A stretch of 64,000 bases of DNA from Prevotella sp. UBA2754 (GCA_002353295.1 DEJG01000008.1:160829-224828); one strand, 5' to 3'. Numbered from the stretch's first letter, positions 11,372-22,642 are shown. A program made the numbers and translations. The notes: a model not told the origin generated them from the letters alone.

Positions 11372-13051
11372 ATGGAATTATTAGACTGGATTGTCATTGG
11401 CGCATTTTGCCTCGCGCTGATTGGCATTGTAGTATGGGTTGTTTCACAGAAGAACAACAACTCGGCAGACTATTTCTTAGGTGGTAAGGATGCCACATGG
11501 ATAGCCATCGGTGCTAGTATCTTTGCTTCTAACATTGGATCAGAACACTTGATCGGCCTTGCAGGTGCTGGCGCTTCATCTGGTATGGCTATGGCTCACT
11601 GGGAAATTCAGGGATGGATGATTCTGATTCTTGGTTGGGTATTTGTTCCTTTCTATACCCGTTCGATGGTTTATACTATGCCAGAATTTCTTGAGCGTAG
11701 ATTTAATAAGGAGAGCCGAACCATTTTGTCGGTTATCTCATTAATTTCCTACGTACTAACAAAGGTTGCTGTGACAGTTTATGCAGGTGGCCTAGTATTT
11801 CAGCAGGTGTTCGGTATCAAAGAGCTATGGGGTATCGATTTCTTCTGGATTGCTGCCATCGGACTTGTTGCTATTACTGCTCTTTACACCATTTTGGGAG
11901 GAATGAAATCTGTTCTGTACACTTCAGTGCTGCAAACCCCTATTCTTCTTCTCGGTTCACTCATTATTCTAGTTCTGGGCCTTCGCGCTCTCGGTGGATG
12001 GGATGAGATGATGTCTATCTGTTCTATTCAGACTGTCAATGAATATGGCGACCACATGACAAATTTGATGCGTGACCTGCGCGATCCACAGTATCCATGG
12101 CTGGGAGCCTTGGTTGGATCTGCAGTCATTGGTTTCTGGTACTGGTGTACTGATCAGTTTATCGTACAACGCGTCCTATCAGGTAAAGATGAGAAAGAGA
12201 GCCGCCGAGGTACTATTTTCGGAGCATATCTAAAATTGACACCCGTATTTCTTTTCCTCATACCTGGTATGATTGCCTATGCTATGAGCACAAAAGGGAT
12301 TACACTTCCCAATGGAGAGGTATTTGTTCTTTCGACCCCAGATGCAGCATTCCCAACTCTTGTGGCAAAAATTCTGCCTGCAGGTATGAAAGGTTTGGTT
12401 GTCTGCGGTATTCTAGCTGCTCTGATGTCGTCGCTCGCTTCTTTGTTTAACTCTTCAGCCATGCTTTTCACCATTGATTTCTGGAAGCGACTGAAACCTG
12501 CCACTCCAGAAAAAGATCTTGTGCGCATAGGCCAGATGGCAACTGTTGTCATTGTAATTCTTGGCATTCTTTGGATTCCTATCATGCGCTCTGTAGGTGA
12601 TGTGCTTTACAATTATCTTCAGGACGTACAGTCTGTACTGGCTCCCGGTATTGCATCAGCATTCCTGCTGGGTATCTGCTGGAAACGCGCTTCTGCCAAA
12701 GGTGGTATGTGGGGTCTGTTATCTGGTATTATTATTGGTATGACACGTTTGGGAGCAAAGGTATACTACAGCAATGTGCCCGATGCAGCCAACTCATGGT
12801 TCAAAGCCGTGTTCTACGACTTCAATTGGCTCTATTTCTGCGGAGTCATGCTAGTGTTCTGCTGTCTGGTAGTCATTATCGTTTCGCTTTGCACAGAAGC
12901 TCCCGAAGAAAAGCAAATTCAAGGACTTGTCTTTGGTACATCTACCCCAGAGCAACGCGCTGCTACTCGTGCTAGTTGGAACAAATGGGATATTATTCAC
13001 TCGATTATTATACTCTCTATCACTGTAGCTTTCTATATTTATTTCTGGTAA
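11372..13051 (+). CDS. sodium/solute symporter (SSS family), probable arabinose transporter
   Basis: Inner-membrane symporter of 559 residues with about fourteen hydrophobic helices. SSS hallmarks include the early DYFLGGKDATWIAIGASIFASNIGSE region (residues 33-58) and the ALYTILGGMKSVLYTSVLQ stretch (about 170-188). It resembles the SGLT-like sugar carriers of Bacteroidetes. It sits between a mutarotase and the arabinose regulator, and its stop is three bases before the regulator gene, which supports arabinose as the substrate. Direct evidence for the sugar is lacking. Confidence 0.92.
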   Translation: MELLDWIVIGAFCLALIGIVVWVVSQKNNNSADYFLGGKDATWIAIGASIFASNIGSEHLIGLAGAGASSGMAMAHWEIQGWMILILGWVFVPFYTRSMVYTMPEFLERRFNKESRTILSVISLISYVLTKVAVTVYAGGLVFQQVFGIKELWGIDFFWIAAIGLVAITALYTILGGMKSVLYTSVLQTPILLLGSLIILVLGLRALGGWDEMMSICSIQTVNEYGDHMTNLMRDLRDPQYPWLGALVGSAVIGFWYWCTDQFIVQRVLSGKDEKESRRGTIFGAYLKLTPVFLFLIPGMIAYAMSTKGITLPNGEVFVLSTPDAAFPTLVAKILPAGMKGLVVCGILAALMSSLASLFNSSAMLFTIDFWKRLKPATPEKDLVRIGQMATVVIVILGILWIPIMRSVGDVLYNYLQDVQSVLAPGIASAFLLGICWKRASAKGGMWGLLSGIIIGMTRLGAKVYYSNVPDAANSWFKAVFYDFNWLYFCGVMLVFCCLVVIIVSLCTEAPEEKQIQGLVFGTSTPEQRAATRASWNKWDIIHSIIILSITVAFYIYFW

Positions 13052-13054
13052 AAA

Positions 13055-13732
13055 ATGACTTCGTTCTATTTTGAACATCAGAAAATCTTCCTATCTGTCG
13101 ACTGTATCATCTTTGGTTTTGATGAGAATAAGTTGAAAGTTTTGATAGGTAAGCGACAAATGGACCCTGGTCGTGGCGAATGGAGTCTCTATGGAGGCTT
13201 CGTACGCACCGATGAGAGTGTAGATGATGCTGCCCTTCGTACGCTCTATGAATTGACGGGTATGAAAAATGTCTATATGCGTCAAGTCGGTGCTTTCGGC
13301 AGTGTTGACCGCGACCCTGGTGAACGTGTGGTCTCTATTGCATATTATGCCTTGATTAATGTAAAAGACTACGATAGTCGCTTATTAGAAGAACATGGTG
13401 TAGAATGGGTTGATATCGAAGCGATACCACCACTCTATTCGGATCACCAAGAAATGGTCAACAAAGCTCGAAAAATGATGCGGGAAAAAATCAAGTCCAA
13501 TCCTGTTGGATTCCGTCTACTACCCCAGTTGTTTACGCTCACTCAACTGCAACGCCTTTATGAAGCAGTAAACGGAGAAGAACTTGATAAGCGCAATTTC
13601 CGTAAACGCGTTAAGGAGATGGACTTCATCGAGAAGACCAATCTCATTGATAAGATTAGTTCCAAACGAGGTGCTTATTTATATCGTTTTAACAATAAGG
13701 CATACAACGAAGATTCAAACTTTAAATTATAA
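13055..13732 (+). CDS. araR: Nudix-type transcriptional regulator, AraR-like
   Basis: Residues 8-145 have a Nudix fold, followed by a winged-helix DNA-binding region (about 148-225). The Nudix box region, [16 protein letters not shown] then TLYELTGM, lacks the paired catalytic glutamates of REUxEExGU, so hydrolysis is unlikely and the domain probably senses a ligand. This architecture matches the AraR regulator of arabinose genes described in Bacteroides, and the gene lies inside the arabinose operon, directly before araD. A catalytic Nudix hydrolase is the less likely alternative. Confidence 0.88.
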   Translation: MTSFYFEHQKIFLSVDCIIFGFDENKLKVLIGKRQMDPGRGEWSLYGGFVRTDESVDDAALRTLYELTGMKNVYMRQVGAFGSVDRDPGERVVSIAYYALINVKDYDSRLLEEHGVEWVDIEAIPPLYSDHQEMVNKARKMMREKIKSNPVGFRLLPQLFTLTQLQRLYEAVNGEELDKRNFRKRVKEMDFIEKTNLIDKISSKRGAYLYRFNNKAYNEDSNFKL

Positions 13733-13736
13733 TATT

Positions 13737-14435
13737 ATGTTAGAAGAACTTAAAGAAAAAGTATTCCGTGCAAACCTCGATTTGGTGAAGCACAATCTTG
13801 TGATTTTCACGTGGGGTAATGTATCAGGTATCGACCGCGATAAAGGACTTGTGGTTATCAAACCTTCAGGTGTTGATTACGACGTTATGAAAGCATCTGA
13901 TATGGTTGTTGTTGATTTGCAAACAGGCCAAGTAGTAGAAGGAGATTTAAATCCTTCTTCAGACACACCAACTCATCTTGTATTGTATAGAGCTTTCCCT
14001 GAAATTGGCGGTGTTGTCCATACCCATTCTACTTATGCTACAGCATGGGCTCAGGCTGGTATGGATATCCCCAATATTGGAACAACTCATGCAGACTATT
14101 TCCACGATGAAATTCCCTGCACAGGTGATATGACTGAAGAACAAATGGCTGAATACGAATATAACACAGGTGTCGTCATTGTAAATCGAATCGAGAGTGG
14201 CAATATTAATCCAGTACATACCCCGGGGGTATTGGTTAAGAACCATGGCCCATTCTCTTGGGGCAAGGATCCTGATAACGCAGTCTATAATGCAGTAGTC
14301 ATGGAGCAAGTAGCTAAGATGGCTTTCGTTAGCTTCTCTGTTAATCCTAATACTACTATGAATCCACTTCTCGTTGAGAAGCATTTTAGTCGTAAGCATG
14401 GGCCTAATGCTTATTATGGACAAAAGAAGAAGTAA
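13737..14435 (+). CDS. araD: L-ribulose-5-phosphate 4-epimerase
   Basis: Class II aldolase-like zinc enzyme converting L-ribulose 5-phosphate to D-xylulose 5-phosphate, the exit from the arabinose pathway. The zinc ligands are in [14 protein letters not shown], and [10 protein letters not shown] marks the third metal-binding region. The start at 13737 gives the standard 232 residues ([16 protein letters not shown]); the open frame back to 13584 overlaps the regulator gene and is not homologous. It lies four bases after the regulator and 28 before araA. Confidence 0.97.
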   Translation: MLEELKEKVFRANLDLVKHNLVIFTWGNVSGIDRDKGLVVIKPSGVDYDVMKASDMVVVDLQTGQVVEGDLNPSSDTPTHLVLYRAFPEIGGVVHTHSTYATAWAQAGMDIPNIGTTHADYFHDEIPCTGDMTEEQMAEYEYNTGVVIVNRIESGNINPVHTPGVLVKNHGPFSWGKDPDNAVYNAVVMEQVAKMAFVSFSVNPNTTMNPLLVEKHFSRKHGPNAYYGQKKK

Positions 14436-14463
14436 CTTACATTAATTAATAAAAGCACAAATA

Positions 14464-16002
14464 ATGAAAGCATTTGATAATTTAGAAATATGGTGGGTAA
14501 CAGGTGCCCAATTGTTGTATGGAGGGGACGCAGTAATTGCAGTTGACGGACACTCTAAGGAAATGGTTGACGGACTGAACAACAATGGTAACATACCTGT
14601 CAAAGTAGTATATAAAGGAACGGTTAACAGCTCAAAAGAAGTAGAAGCTGTGATGAAGGCAGCTAATAACGACGAGAAGTGTATTGGTATTATGACATGG
14701 ATGCACACATTCTCTCCTGCCAAAATGTGGATCAAGGGATTGCAAGATTTGCAAAAGCCATTACTTCATTTTCACACGCAATATAATGCAGAAATTCCAT
14801 GGGAAACTATGGATATGGATTTCATGAACCTCAATCAGAGTGCTCACGGTGACATCGAATTTGGACATATCTGTACTCGTATGCGTATTCCTCGCAAGGT
14901 TGTTTGCGGCTATTGGAAGGACGAACAGGTTCAAAAACAAATTGCTGTATGGGCCCGTGTAGCTGCAGGTGTCGCTGATGCTAAAAACGTTCGCTGTTTA
15001 ATGTTCGGAATGAATATGAACAATGTTGCCGTTACTGATGGTGACCGTGTTGAGTTCGAACAGCGTCTTGGTTATCATGTTGACTACTATCCCGTCAGTT
15101 CTTTGATGGAATATTTCAAGAAGGTTACCGATACTGAGGTTTCTGAATTGGTAGAGGAGTACAAGAAGTTTTACACTATCAAGATTGATGAGAGTGGTGA
15201 AGAAGTTTACTGGGAGAAAGTTAAAAATGCAGCTAAAGCAGAAATTGCTCTCCGACAAGTTTTAAAAGATGAAGGTGCAACTGCTTTCACTACCAACTTT
15301 GATGATTTAGGCGATGCAGATATTAATGATCCAAACTTTGTTGGTTTTGACCAGATACCTGGACTCGCCTCTCAACGTTTGATGGCAGAAGGAATCGGCT
15401 TTGGTGCTGAAGGTGACTGGAAGACTGCTTGTCTTTATCGTACACTATGGGTTATCCAACAGGGCATGCCTACAGGATGTTCATTCCTTGAAGACTATAC
15501 TCTAAACTTTGCTGGCGACCGCTCTTCTTGCTTACAAAGCCACATGCTCGAAGTATGTCCTTTAATAGCTATGGATAAACCGAAACTTGAAGTTCATTTC
15601 TTAGGTATTGGTGTTCGCAAGCAACAGACTGCACGTCTTGTATTTACCTCTAAAGTTGGACGTGGAATCAAGGCAACAGTAGTCGATCTCGGCAACCGAT
15701 TCCGCCTTATTTCTCAGGAAGTAGAATGCATTGAGCCAAAGCCCATGCCCAATCTTCCTGTCGCTTCTGCACTCTGGGTTCCACAACCCACTTTTGAAAT
15801 TGGTGCTGGTGCATGGATTTTGGCTGGCGGCACCCATCATAGCGCTTTCTCTTATGACATTACTGAAGAATATTGGGAAGACTTTGCTGAGATTTTGGGC
15901 CTAGAGTATGTTAAGATTAACAAAAACACTACAACAGCAAATTTAAAGCAAGAACTTCGTAATAATGAGATTTACTATATGTTAAACAAAGCACTCTGTT
16001 AA
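14464..16002 (+). CDS. araA: L-arabinose isomerase
   Basis: Manganese-dependent isomerase converting L-arabinose to L-ribulose. Recognised from its overall sequence, opening with WWVTGAQLLYGGDAV and containing GIMTWMHTFSPAKMW near residues 75-90, the GFGAEGDWKTA segment around 317, and the C-terminal GGTHHSAFS with metal-binding histidines near 460. The length of 512 residues agrees with the roughly 500-residue family. It is followed by araB after only three bases. Confidence 0.97.
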   Translation: MKAFDNLEIWWVTGAQLLYGGDAVIAVDGHSKEMVDGLNNNGNIPVKVVYKGTVNSSKEVEAVMKAANNDEKCIGIMTWMHTFSPAKMWIKGLQDLQKPLLHFHTQYNAEIPWETMDMDFMNLNQSAHGDIEFGHICTRMRIPRKVVCGYWKDEQVQKQIAVWARVAAGVADAKNVRCLMFGMNMNNVAVTDGDRVEFEQRLGYHVDYYPVSSLMEYFKKVTDTEVSELVEEYKKFYTIKIDESGEEVYWEKVKNAAKAEIALRQVLKDEGATAFTTNFDDLGDADINDPNFVGFDQIPGLASQRLMAEGIGFGAEGDWKTACLYRTLWVIQQGMPTGCSFLEDYTLNFAGDRSSCLQSHMLEVCPLIAMDKPKLEVHFLGIGVRKQQTARLVFTSKVGRGIKATVVDLGNRFRLISQEVECIEPKPMPNLPVASALWVPQPTFEIGAGAWILAGGTHHSAFSYDITEEYWEDFAEILGLEYVKINKNTTTANLKQELRNNEIYYMLNKALC

Positions 16003-16005
16003 ACT

Positions 16006-17607
16006 ATGGACATCAAACAAGCAAAACAAACAATTGAAGCTGGGAAGGCGATTCTTGGTATTGAATTTGGCTCTACCCGCATCAAGGCTGTACTCATCGA
16101 CGAACAGAACAAGCCTATAGCACAAGGTTCTTACGAATGGGAAAATCAACTAGTTGATGGACTGTGGACCTATTCTGTAGATGATATTTGGAAGGGGCTG
16201 CAAGATTGTTATATAGATCTTCGTTCTAGTGTTCGCAACCAATATGGCTGTGAGATTGAAACTTTGTCTGGTATCGGATTTTCTGCCATGATGCATGGCT
16301 ATATGGCATTCGATGAGAACGAAAAAATTCTAGTTCCATTCCGTACTTGGCGCAACACAAATACTGGAAAAGCAGCAGCCGAACTTAGCAAATTATTCAA
16401 CTACAACATCCCTCTACGTTGGAGTATCAGTCATCTCTATCAATGTATACTTGACAACGAGGAACACGTAAAGGATATCAAATATCTAACCACACTTGCA
16501 GGTTATATCCATTGGCAAGTGACAAATAAGTTTGTTCTTGGAGTTGGTGATGCATCGGGTATGATTCCTGTAGATCCTAAGACAAAGAGCTATGACGCAG
16601 AGATGGTTGCCAAATTTGACAATCTTGTTGCCTCTAAGGGCTATCCATGGAAACTGATTGATATCTTACCAAAATCTTTAAGTGCTGGTGAAGATGCAGG
16701 AATCTTAACTCCCAAAGGTGCAAAGATGATTGATATCAGTGGTCATCTGAAAGCAGGTATTCCGATTTGCCCTCCAGAAGGTGATGCTGGCACAGGTATG
16801 GTAGCTACCAATGCTGTTAAGCAGCGTACTGGTAATGTCAGTGCAGGCACATCTTCTTTCTCAATGATTGTGTTAGAGAAACCACTCTCAAAACCATATG
16901 ATATGATTGACATGGTGACGACACCAGATGGATCACTTGTAGCTATGGTACATTGTAACAATTGTACCAGCGAACTAAACAATTGGGTAAAAATGTTCCG
17001 TGATTATGAACAACTAATTGATAAGGTGCAAGAAAAACACTTGGTTTACAAAGTTCTCTATACCCATGCTTTACTTGGTGACCCCGATTGTGGTGGTTTG
17101 ATTGCCTACAACTATATCTCTGGTGAGCCTGTTACTGGATTGGCAGAAGGACGTCCTATGATCTTGCGCAGTCCTGATGACAACTTCACATTAGCTAATG
17201 TCATACGCGCTGAACTATATTCATCAATCGTTGTATTGAAAATTGGTAATGACATTTTGCTCAAGGAAGAAAAAATCAACGTTGACCGCATCACCGGTCA
17301 CGGTGGTCTTTTCAAGACGAAAGGTGTTGGTCAACGTTTCCTCGCTGCTGCGCTCAATACTCCAATTTCAGTTATGGAAACAGCTGGTGAAGGTGGTGCC
17401 TGGGGCATTGCTTTACTCTCTGCTTTCCAAGTAAGGAACCAAAAGCATCTGTCACTCGAAGATTATCTTGATCAGGTAGTTTTTGCCGGTAACAAGGGGA
17501 CTTCTGTTGATCCTATTGCTGAAGATGTTGCTGGATTCGAAAAATATACAGACAACTATAAGCGATGCTTGCCAGTAGAACAAAGTGCCGTTGACTGCAA
17601 GCGCTAA
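16006..17607 (+). CDS. araB: ribulokinase-type FGGY carbohydrate kinase
   Basis: Phosphorylates L-ribulose with ATP. The FGGY family pattern is clear: an N-terminal phosphate-binding segment GIEFGSTRIKAVLID (residues 18-32), the sugar-binding MMHGY region near 97, and a C-terminal ATPase half with GNVSAGTSSFSM and TAGEGGAWGIALL. At 533 residues it is close to the family range. Xylulokinases look alike, but the position between araA and a GH51 arabinosidase favours the ribulokinase role. A hairpin at 17614-17646 follows. Confidence 0.9.
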   Translation: MDIKQAKQTIEAGKAILGIEFGSTRIKAVLIDEQNKPIAQGSYEWENQLVDGLWTYSVDDIWKGLQDCYIDLRSSVRNQYGCEIETLSGIGFSAMMHGYMAFDENEKILVPFRTWRNTNTGKAAAELSKLFNYNIPLRWSISHLYQCILDNEEHVKDIKYLTTLAGYIHWQVTNKFVLGVGDASGMIPVDPKTKSYDAEMVAKFDNLVASKGYPWKLIDILPKSLSAGEDAGILTPKGAKMIDISGHLKAGIPICPPEGDAGTGMVATNAVKQRTGNVSAGTSSFSMIVLEKPLSKPYDMIDMVTTPDGSLVAMVHCNNCTSELNNWVKMFRDYEQLIDKVQEKHLVYKVLYTHALLGDPDCGGLIAYNYISGEPVTGLAEGRPMILRSPDDNFTLANVIRAELYSSIVVLKIGNDILLKEEKINVDRITGHGGLFKTKGVGQRFLAAALNTPISVMETAGEGGAWGIALLSAFQVRNQKHLSLEDYLDQVVFAGNKGTSVDPIAEDVAGFEKYTDNYKRCLPVEQSAVDCKR

Positions 17608-17613
17608 CTGAAT

Positions 17614-17646
17614 CTCCATGGACTTTCATTTAGATAGTCCGTGGAG
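17614..17646 (+). other. intercistronic hairpin between araB and the GH51 gene
   Basis: CTCCATGGACT and AGTCCGTGGAG form an 11-bp stem with one G-U pair around an 11-base loop. No T-run follows, and a second small stem lies at 17672-17684. This looks more like an RNA-stability or processing element than a full terminator. Confidence 0.55.
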
Positions 17647-17720
17647 TTATAGCTAAACGTTCTCGGAGTTCCGACTATAAGTCGAATTCTAATCATTTAC
17701 AACAACAACTTAATACAATA

Positions 17721-19313
17721 ATGAGAAAATTACTATCAACATTATTCATTGCCATTGCAATGACATTCTCCGCATCAGCAACCGACGCTGTAAAAGCAAC
17801 TCTCCATGCAGATAAGCCTGGAGCTAAAATCAATCGCGAAATCTATGGCCAGTTCTCAGAGCATCTAGGCTCTTGCATCTATGGTGGTCTTTGGGTTGGC
17901 GAGGCTTCTCCTATTCCGAACATCAAAGGCTATCGCAAGGATGTTTTCGAGGCATTGCAAAAATTACATATACCCGTACTACGTTGGCCTGGTGGATGCT
18001 TTGCTGACGACTATCACTGGATGGACGGAATCGGTCCGAAGAGTCAACGTCCTTCACTTCGGAACAACAACTGGGGCGGAACTATTGAAGATAACTCATT
18101 TGGTACACACGAATTCCTGAACCTATGCGAGATGTTGGATTGTGAACCATATATCAGTGGAAATGTTGGATCAGGAACCGTAAAGGAAATGGCTCAATGG
18201 GTTGAATATATGACTAGTGACGGTGACACTCCAATGGCTCGTTTACGCCGACAAAATGGACGTGAAAAGGCATGGAAAGTTAAATATTTTGGAATTGGAA
18301 ATGAGGCCTGGGGATGTGGTGGAAACATGACCCCCGAATATTATAGCAATGAATACCGCAAATATAATACCTATCTGCGCGACCAAGGACAGAACAAGCT
18401 CTATCGTATAGCCAGCGGTGCTTCGGATTATGACTACAACTGGACAAAAGTGTTGATGGAGAACATTGGAAGGCAGATGCAGGGTATCAGTCTGCATTAC
18501 TACACCTGCTCTGGCTGGGATGGTTCAAAAGGCTCTGCCATCAAATTTAATAATGACCAATATTATTGGGCCTTAGGGAAATGTCTTGAGATAGAGGATG
18601 TTATCAAGAAACATAAAGCCATCATGGACGAGAAAGACCCCCAAAACACCATCGGACTGTTGGTTGATGAATGGGGCACATGGTGGGACGAAGAACCAGG
18701 TACTATTTCCGGACACTTATATCAGCAGAATGCTCTTCGAGATGCCTTTGTTGCCGCTCTTTCTCTTAACGTTTTCCATCGTCATGCCGATCGTGTAAAG
18801 ATGGCAAATATTGCTCAAATAGTCAATGTTCTCCAGTCAATGATACTTACCGATCAAGAAGATACGGGCCACATGGTCCTGACCCCAACATATCATGTTT
18901 TCGAAATGTATACCCCTTTCCAAGATGCAACCTATCTTCCCGTTGATATTGAAACTGAAATCATACAGGTAAGCAAGTCCTATTTCAAGGAAAAAGATGG
19001 TGCAAAAGATGCAGGCTATCGTCCTCTCCCACTCCTTTCTGCTTCAGCTGCTAAAACTAAGGAAGGAAATATTGTTCTCTCACTCACAAATGTCAGTCTC
19101 GATACAGACAAAACCGTCGAGTTAAAACTAGCAGGAATTAAGGCCAAAACTGTGAGTGGGCGAATCCTAACATCTCGGAAGGTTGATGATTACAACGACT
19201 TTCAGTATCCAAACAAAGTCGCTCCAACAACATTTAAAGATGCTAAACTTAAAGATGATGTCCTTTTGATAAAAGTTCCTGCCAAGAGCATCATTGTACT
19301 GACAATGAAATAA
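17721..19313 (+). CDS. alpha-L-arabinofuranosidase, GH51, secreted
   Basis: Removes terminal alpha-L-arabinofuranose from arabinan, arabinoxylan or oligosaccharides. A signal peptide occupies residues 1 to about 20, ending FSASA, so the enzyme is exported. The retaining GH51 pair is visible: acid/base Glu195 in [11 protein letters not shown] and nucleophile Glu317 in [15 protein letters not shown]. The C-terminal beta-sandwich typical of GH51 completes the 530 residues. It is the last gene of the arabinose operon and supplies its sugar. Confidence 0.95.
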   Translation: MRKLLSTLFIAIAMTFSASATDAVKATLHADKPGAKINREIYGQFSEHLGSCIYGGLWVGEASPIPNIKGYRKDVFEALQKLHIPVLRWPGGCFADDYHWMDGIGPKSQRPSLRNNNWGGTIEDNSFGTHEFLNLCEMLDCEPYISGNVGSGTVKEMAQWVEYMTSDGDTPMARLRRQNGREKAWKVKYFGIGNEAWGCGGNMTPEYYSNEYRKYNTYLRDQGQNKLYRIASGASDYDYNWTKVLMENIGRQMQGISLHYYTCSGWDGSKGSAIKFNNDQYYWALGKCLEIEDVIKKHKAIMDEKDPQNTIGLLVDEWGTWWDEEPGTISGHLYQQNALRDAFVAALSLNVFHRHADRVKMANIAQIVNVLQSMILTDQEDTGHMVLTPTYHVFEMYTPFQDATYLPVDIETEIIQVSKSYFKEKDGAKDAGYRPLPLLSASAAKTKEGNIVLSLTNVSLDTDKTVELKLAGIKAKTVSGRILTSRKVDDYNDFQYPNKVAPTTFKDAKLKDDVLLIKVPAKSIIVLTMK

Positions 19314-19363
19314 AAAGATAGAAATAAAACAGATTTTCATTTGGTTTTCTTCTCACTTATTCG

Positions 19364-19371
19364 TACCTTTG
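19364..19371 (+). promoter_or_regulatory. promoter -7 element of valS
   Basis: TACCTTTG with TTTG at 19340-19343, spacer 20 bases. The ATG follows 22 bases later, giving a short leader. Confidence 0.75.
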
Positions 19372-19393
19372 CAACCAATTTATAAAAAGGGTT

Positions 19394-22102
19394 ATGGAAT
19401 TAGCAAGTAAATACGACCCCAAAGAGGTCGAATCAAAATGGTATCAGTATTGGTTGGACAATAAATTGTTCTCGTCAAAACCTGATGGACGTGAACCTTA
19501 TACGATTGTCATCCCACCGCCCAACGTGACTGGTGTATTGCATATGGGGCATATGTTGAATAATACAATTCAAGATATCTTGGTGCGCCGGGCTCGTATG
19601 GAAGGAAAAAATGCCTGCTGGGTACCTGGTACTGACCATGCTTCTATAGCTACAGAGGCAAAGGTTGTTAAGAAACTGGCCGAACAAGGCATCAAAAAGC
19701 ACGACTTGACTCGTGAAGAATTCCTGAAACACGCTTGGGACTGGACTGACGAACACGGAGGTATCATTCTGAAACAGTTACGTCGTCTGGGAGCTTCGTG
19801 CGACTGGGATCGCACAGCTTTCACGATGGACGAGAAGCGTTCACAGAGTGTGATTAAGGTGTTTGTTGACCTCTATAACAAGGGACTTATCTATCGCGGA
19901 CTGCGCATGGTAAACTGGGATCCCAAGGCACTAACTGCACTCTCAACGGAGGAGGTTATCTATAAGGAGGAGAAAAGCCACCTGTTCCATCTGAAATATT
20001 ATGTAGCAAATCTGGACAAACTAGATAATCAAGAAGATTTAGAGAGTCAGGGCAATATTATCCATAAGGACGCGAATGGTTATTATGCTGTAGTAGCTAC
20101 AACACGTCCTGAGACTATCATGGGTGATACAGCTATGTGTATCAACCCCAAAGATCCAAAGAACCAGTGGCTGAAAGGTCGTAAGGTGATTGTACCTCTG
20201 GTTGGTCGTGTAATTCCTGTTATCGAAGACCGCTATGTTGACATCGAATTTGGTACGGGATGTCTGAAGGTTACTCCCGCCCACGATACTAACGACTACA
20301 TGCTGGGGAAGACTCACAATTTGGAAACTATCGATATTTTCAATGCTGATGGTACCATTTCTGAGCAGTCTCCTCTCTATGTGGGTATGGACCGCATGGA
20401 TTGTCGTAAACAGATAGCAAAGGACCTGCAGGAAGCCGGACTGATGGAGCGTATTGAGGACTATACCAATAAGGTTGGCTATTCGGAGCGCAATCCTGAT
20501 ACGGCTATCGAGCCACGTCTCTCTTTACAATGGTTCCTGAAAATGAAACACTTTGCAGATATTGCACTGCCACCTGTTCTTAATGGTGAAATACATTTCT
20601 ATCCACAGAAATATGTGAACACCTATAAGAACTGGCTGGAGAATATTCAAGACTGGTGTATCTCCCGACAGCTTTGGTGGGGACACCGTATTCCTGCATA
20701 TTATTATAATGAGGAAAGTGATTTCGTGGTAGCCGAAACACGTGAGCAGGCACTAAAACTGGCTCAGGAGAAGAATCCGAAGATTACCGATGCCGACCTT
20801 CGCCAGGACGAGGACGCCCTTGACACGTGGTTCTCGAGCTGGCTGTGGCCCGTCTCGCTCTTCGACGGCATACGCAACCCAGGCAACGAGGAGATCAACT
20901 ACTATTATCCCACGTCCGACCTGGTGACAGCCCCCGACATCATCTTCTTCTGGGTGGCACGCATGATCATGGCCGGCGAGGAATACATGGGCAAATTCCC
21001 CTTCAAGAACGTCTACTTCACAGGTATCGTTCGCGACAAGCTCGGTCGCAAGATGTCGAAGTCGCTCGGCAACAGCCCCGACCCCATCGAGCTCATCGAG
21101 AAGTTCGGTGCCGACGGTGTGCGTATGGGTATGATGCTCTCAGCACCTGCAGGTAACGACATTCTGTTTGATGAGAGTCTTTGTGAACAGGGCCGTAACT
21201 TCAACAATAAGATATGGAATGCCTTCCGACTGGTAAAGAGTTGGAAGGTGACTGACGTCCCACAGGAGGGTGCGAGCAAGTTGGCTGTTACTTGGTTTGA
21301 TGCTAAGTTGAAGGCTGCCAACGAGGAACTGCAGGATCTCTTTTCGAAATATCGTATCTCAGAAGCTTTGATGGTTGTCTATAAACTTTTCTGGGACGAG
21401 TTCTCAAGTTGGTATCTTGAAATGGTGAAACCTGCATATATCAATGGTGAAGCTCAACCCATTGACAAGACTACCTATGATGCGACTCTACGCTTCTTTG
21501 ACATTCTACTGAAGATGTTGCATCCTTTCATGCCATTTATCACGGAGGAACTGTGGCAGGCTCTCTACGAGCGCAAGGCTGGTGACAGCATCATGCGTGA
21601 AAGTCTGAAACTGGAGATTCCCAATGACGATGAAAAAAATTTGCTTGATAATGTCGAGATCATCAAACAAGTGATTAGCGGTGTCCGCATGGTACGCAGT
21701 CAGAAGAATATTGCTCCGAAAGAGAAACTCACATTACAAGTGGTAGGAGGTACACTAAACGGAACCTATGCTGATGTTGTCATTAAAATGGCTAATTTGG
21801 AGGAAATCGTTGAGGTCAACGAAAAGGACAATATGGCCAGTGCCTTTATGGTTGGTACACGCGAATATGCCGTACCTCTTGGTAACATGATAGACATCGA
21901 TGCCGAAATTGAGAAGCAGGAAGCACAGTTGAAACACTTAGAAGGTTTTCTGGCTGGTGTAATGAAGAAACTTTCGAACGAGCGTTTTGTGCAGAATGCG
22001 CCAGAGCAGGTGGTTGCACTTGAGCGCAAGAAGCAGAGTGACTCAGAAGAAAAGATTGCAGCCCTGAAGGAATCGCTTGCAGCCCTGAAAGCTCAGAAGT
22101 AA
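19394..22102 (+). CDS. valS: valine--tRNA ligase
   Basis: Class I aminoacyl-tRNA synthetase that charges tRNA-Val. It carries the HIGH-type motif [15 protein letters not shown] (about residues 39-53), the editing domain in the middle, the KMSKS loop in [10 protein letters not shown], an anticodon-binding domain and a C-terminal coiled coil (about 840-902) rich in Lys, Glu and Gln. The length of 902 residues is normal. Roughly 20,795-21,125 is markedly richer in G and C than the rest of the gene while the protein frame stays intact, suggesting recombination with another lineage. It has its own promoter and ends at a strong terminator. Confidence 0.98.
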   Translation: MELASKYDPKEVESKWYQYWLDNKLFSSKPDGREPYTIVIPPPNVTGVLHMGHMLNNTIQDILVRRARMEGKNACWVPGTDHASIATEAKVVKKLAEQGIKKHDLTREEFLKHAWDWTDEHGGIILKQLRRLGASCDWDRTAFTMDEKRSQSVIKVFVDLYNKGLIYRGLRMVNWDPKALTALSTEEVIYKEEKSHLFHLKYYVANLDKLDNQEDLESQGNIIHKDANGYYAVVATTRPETIMGDTAMCINPKDPKNQWLKGRKVIVPLVGRVIPVIEDRYVDIEFGTGCLKVTPAHDTNDYMLGKTHNLETIDIFNADGTISEQSPLYVGMDRMDCRKQIAKDLQEAGLMERIEDYTNKVGYSERNPDTAIEPRLSLQWFLKMKHFADIALPPVLNGEIHFYPQKYVNTYKNWLENIQDWCISRQLWWGHRIPAYYYNEESDFVVAETREQALKLAQEKNPKITDADLRQDEDALDTWFSSWLWPVSLFDGIRNPGNEEINYYYPTSDLVTAPDIIFFWVARMIMAGEEYMGKFPFKNVYFTGIVRDKLGRKMSKSLGNSPDPIELIEKFGADGVRMGMMLSAPAGNDILFDESLCEQGRNFNNKIWNAFRLVKSWKVTDVPQEGASKLAVTWFDAKLKAANEELQDLFSKYRISEALMVVYKLFWDEFSSWYLEMVKPAYINGEAQPIDKTTYDATLRFFDILLKMLHPFMPFITEELWQALYERKAGDSIMRESLKLEIPNDDEKNLLDNVEIIKQVISGVRMVRSQKNIAPKEKLTLQVVGGTLNGTYADVVIKMANLEEIVEVNEKDNMASAFMVGTREYAVPLGNMIDIDAEIEKQEAQLKHLEGFLAGVMKKLSNERFVQNAPEQVVALERKKQSDSEEKIAALKESLAALKAQK

Positions 22103-22127
22103 GTCCAAGAGATTATAAAACAAAAAG

Positions 22128-22173
22128 TAATGGATGCTCTAGTGTATTGGAACATCCATTATTTTTATTTTTA
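22128..22173. terminator. bidirectional terminator between valS and the DUF4293 gene
   Basis: TAATGGATG and CATCCATTA form a perfect 9-bp stem with a 16-base loop. T-rich runs follow on both strands, so it can end both convergent transcripts. Confidence 0.9.
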
Positions 22174-22183
22174 TGGGAATTGA

Positions 22184-22636
22184 TTATCGAATTCTGTCTG
22201 CAGCCCTAACTAACCGTTCGTCGGAAATAATTCCTTTGCGAGCCATAAAAAGCAAAATAGCTATGACAGCAGGAAAGGAAGATGCAATCTCCAATTGGAA
22301 ATTAGCAGCATCCGGAGCCAACTGTTTACTGACTACTATCATCGCAATATACCACATCACCATAATAAAGATGTTCACCATACAAAGCTTAGCTTGTAAA
22401 GGACGACGTCTATAGAGGAATATGTTGCATATACTCAATGTTGTTGAAATCAACATAAGTATAAATAACGGACACGGTATAAAGGAAAGTGTATCACCCT
22501 GTCCTATTGCCCAAAGACTAAAAATTCTATAGATAGTCAATCCTTCTTGAGATACTGATGCCAACTGAAGGAACATTGCCAATATCCCCAAGAATGATGC
22601 TAGAAACAGGAATACAGATTGTTTACGTTGTATCAT
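22184..22636 (-). CDS. DUF4293 family membrane protein
   Basis: A 150-residue inner-membrane protein with four hydrophobic segments, beginning MIQRKQSVFLFLASFLG, a start typical of the DUF4293 family found in Bacteroidetes. The function is unknown. It is the last gene of the leftward unit bamD, omega-like subunit, DUF4293 and begins six bases after the preceding stop. I recall this gene order from other Bacteroidales, which suggests an envelope or housekeeping role, but that is inference. Confidence 0.88.
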   Translation of the reverse strand: MIQRKQSVFLFLASFLGILAMFLQLASVSQEGLTIYRIFSLWAIGQGDTLSFIPCPLFILMLISTTLSICNIFLYRRRPLQAKLCMVNIFIMVMWYIAMIVVSKQLAPDAANFQLEIASSFPAVIAILLFMARKGIISDERLVRAADRIR

Positions 22637-22642
22637 ACCATC

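Noticed and set aside
13584..13736. N-terminal extension of araD by 51 codons
   Set aside because: It overlaps the end of the regulator gene and adds residues not found in araD; the ATG at 13737 gives the standard length.
20827..21156. Arg/His-rich plus-strand frame inside valS
   Set aside because: It is an alternate frame of the GC-rich valS patch, produced by the composition change rather than by a gene.
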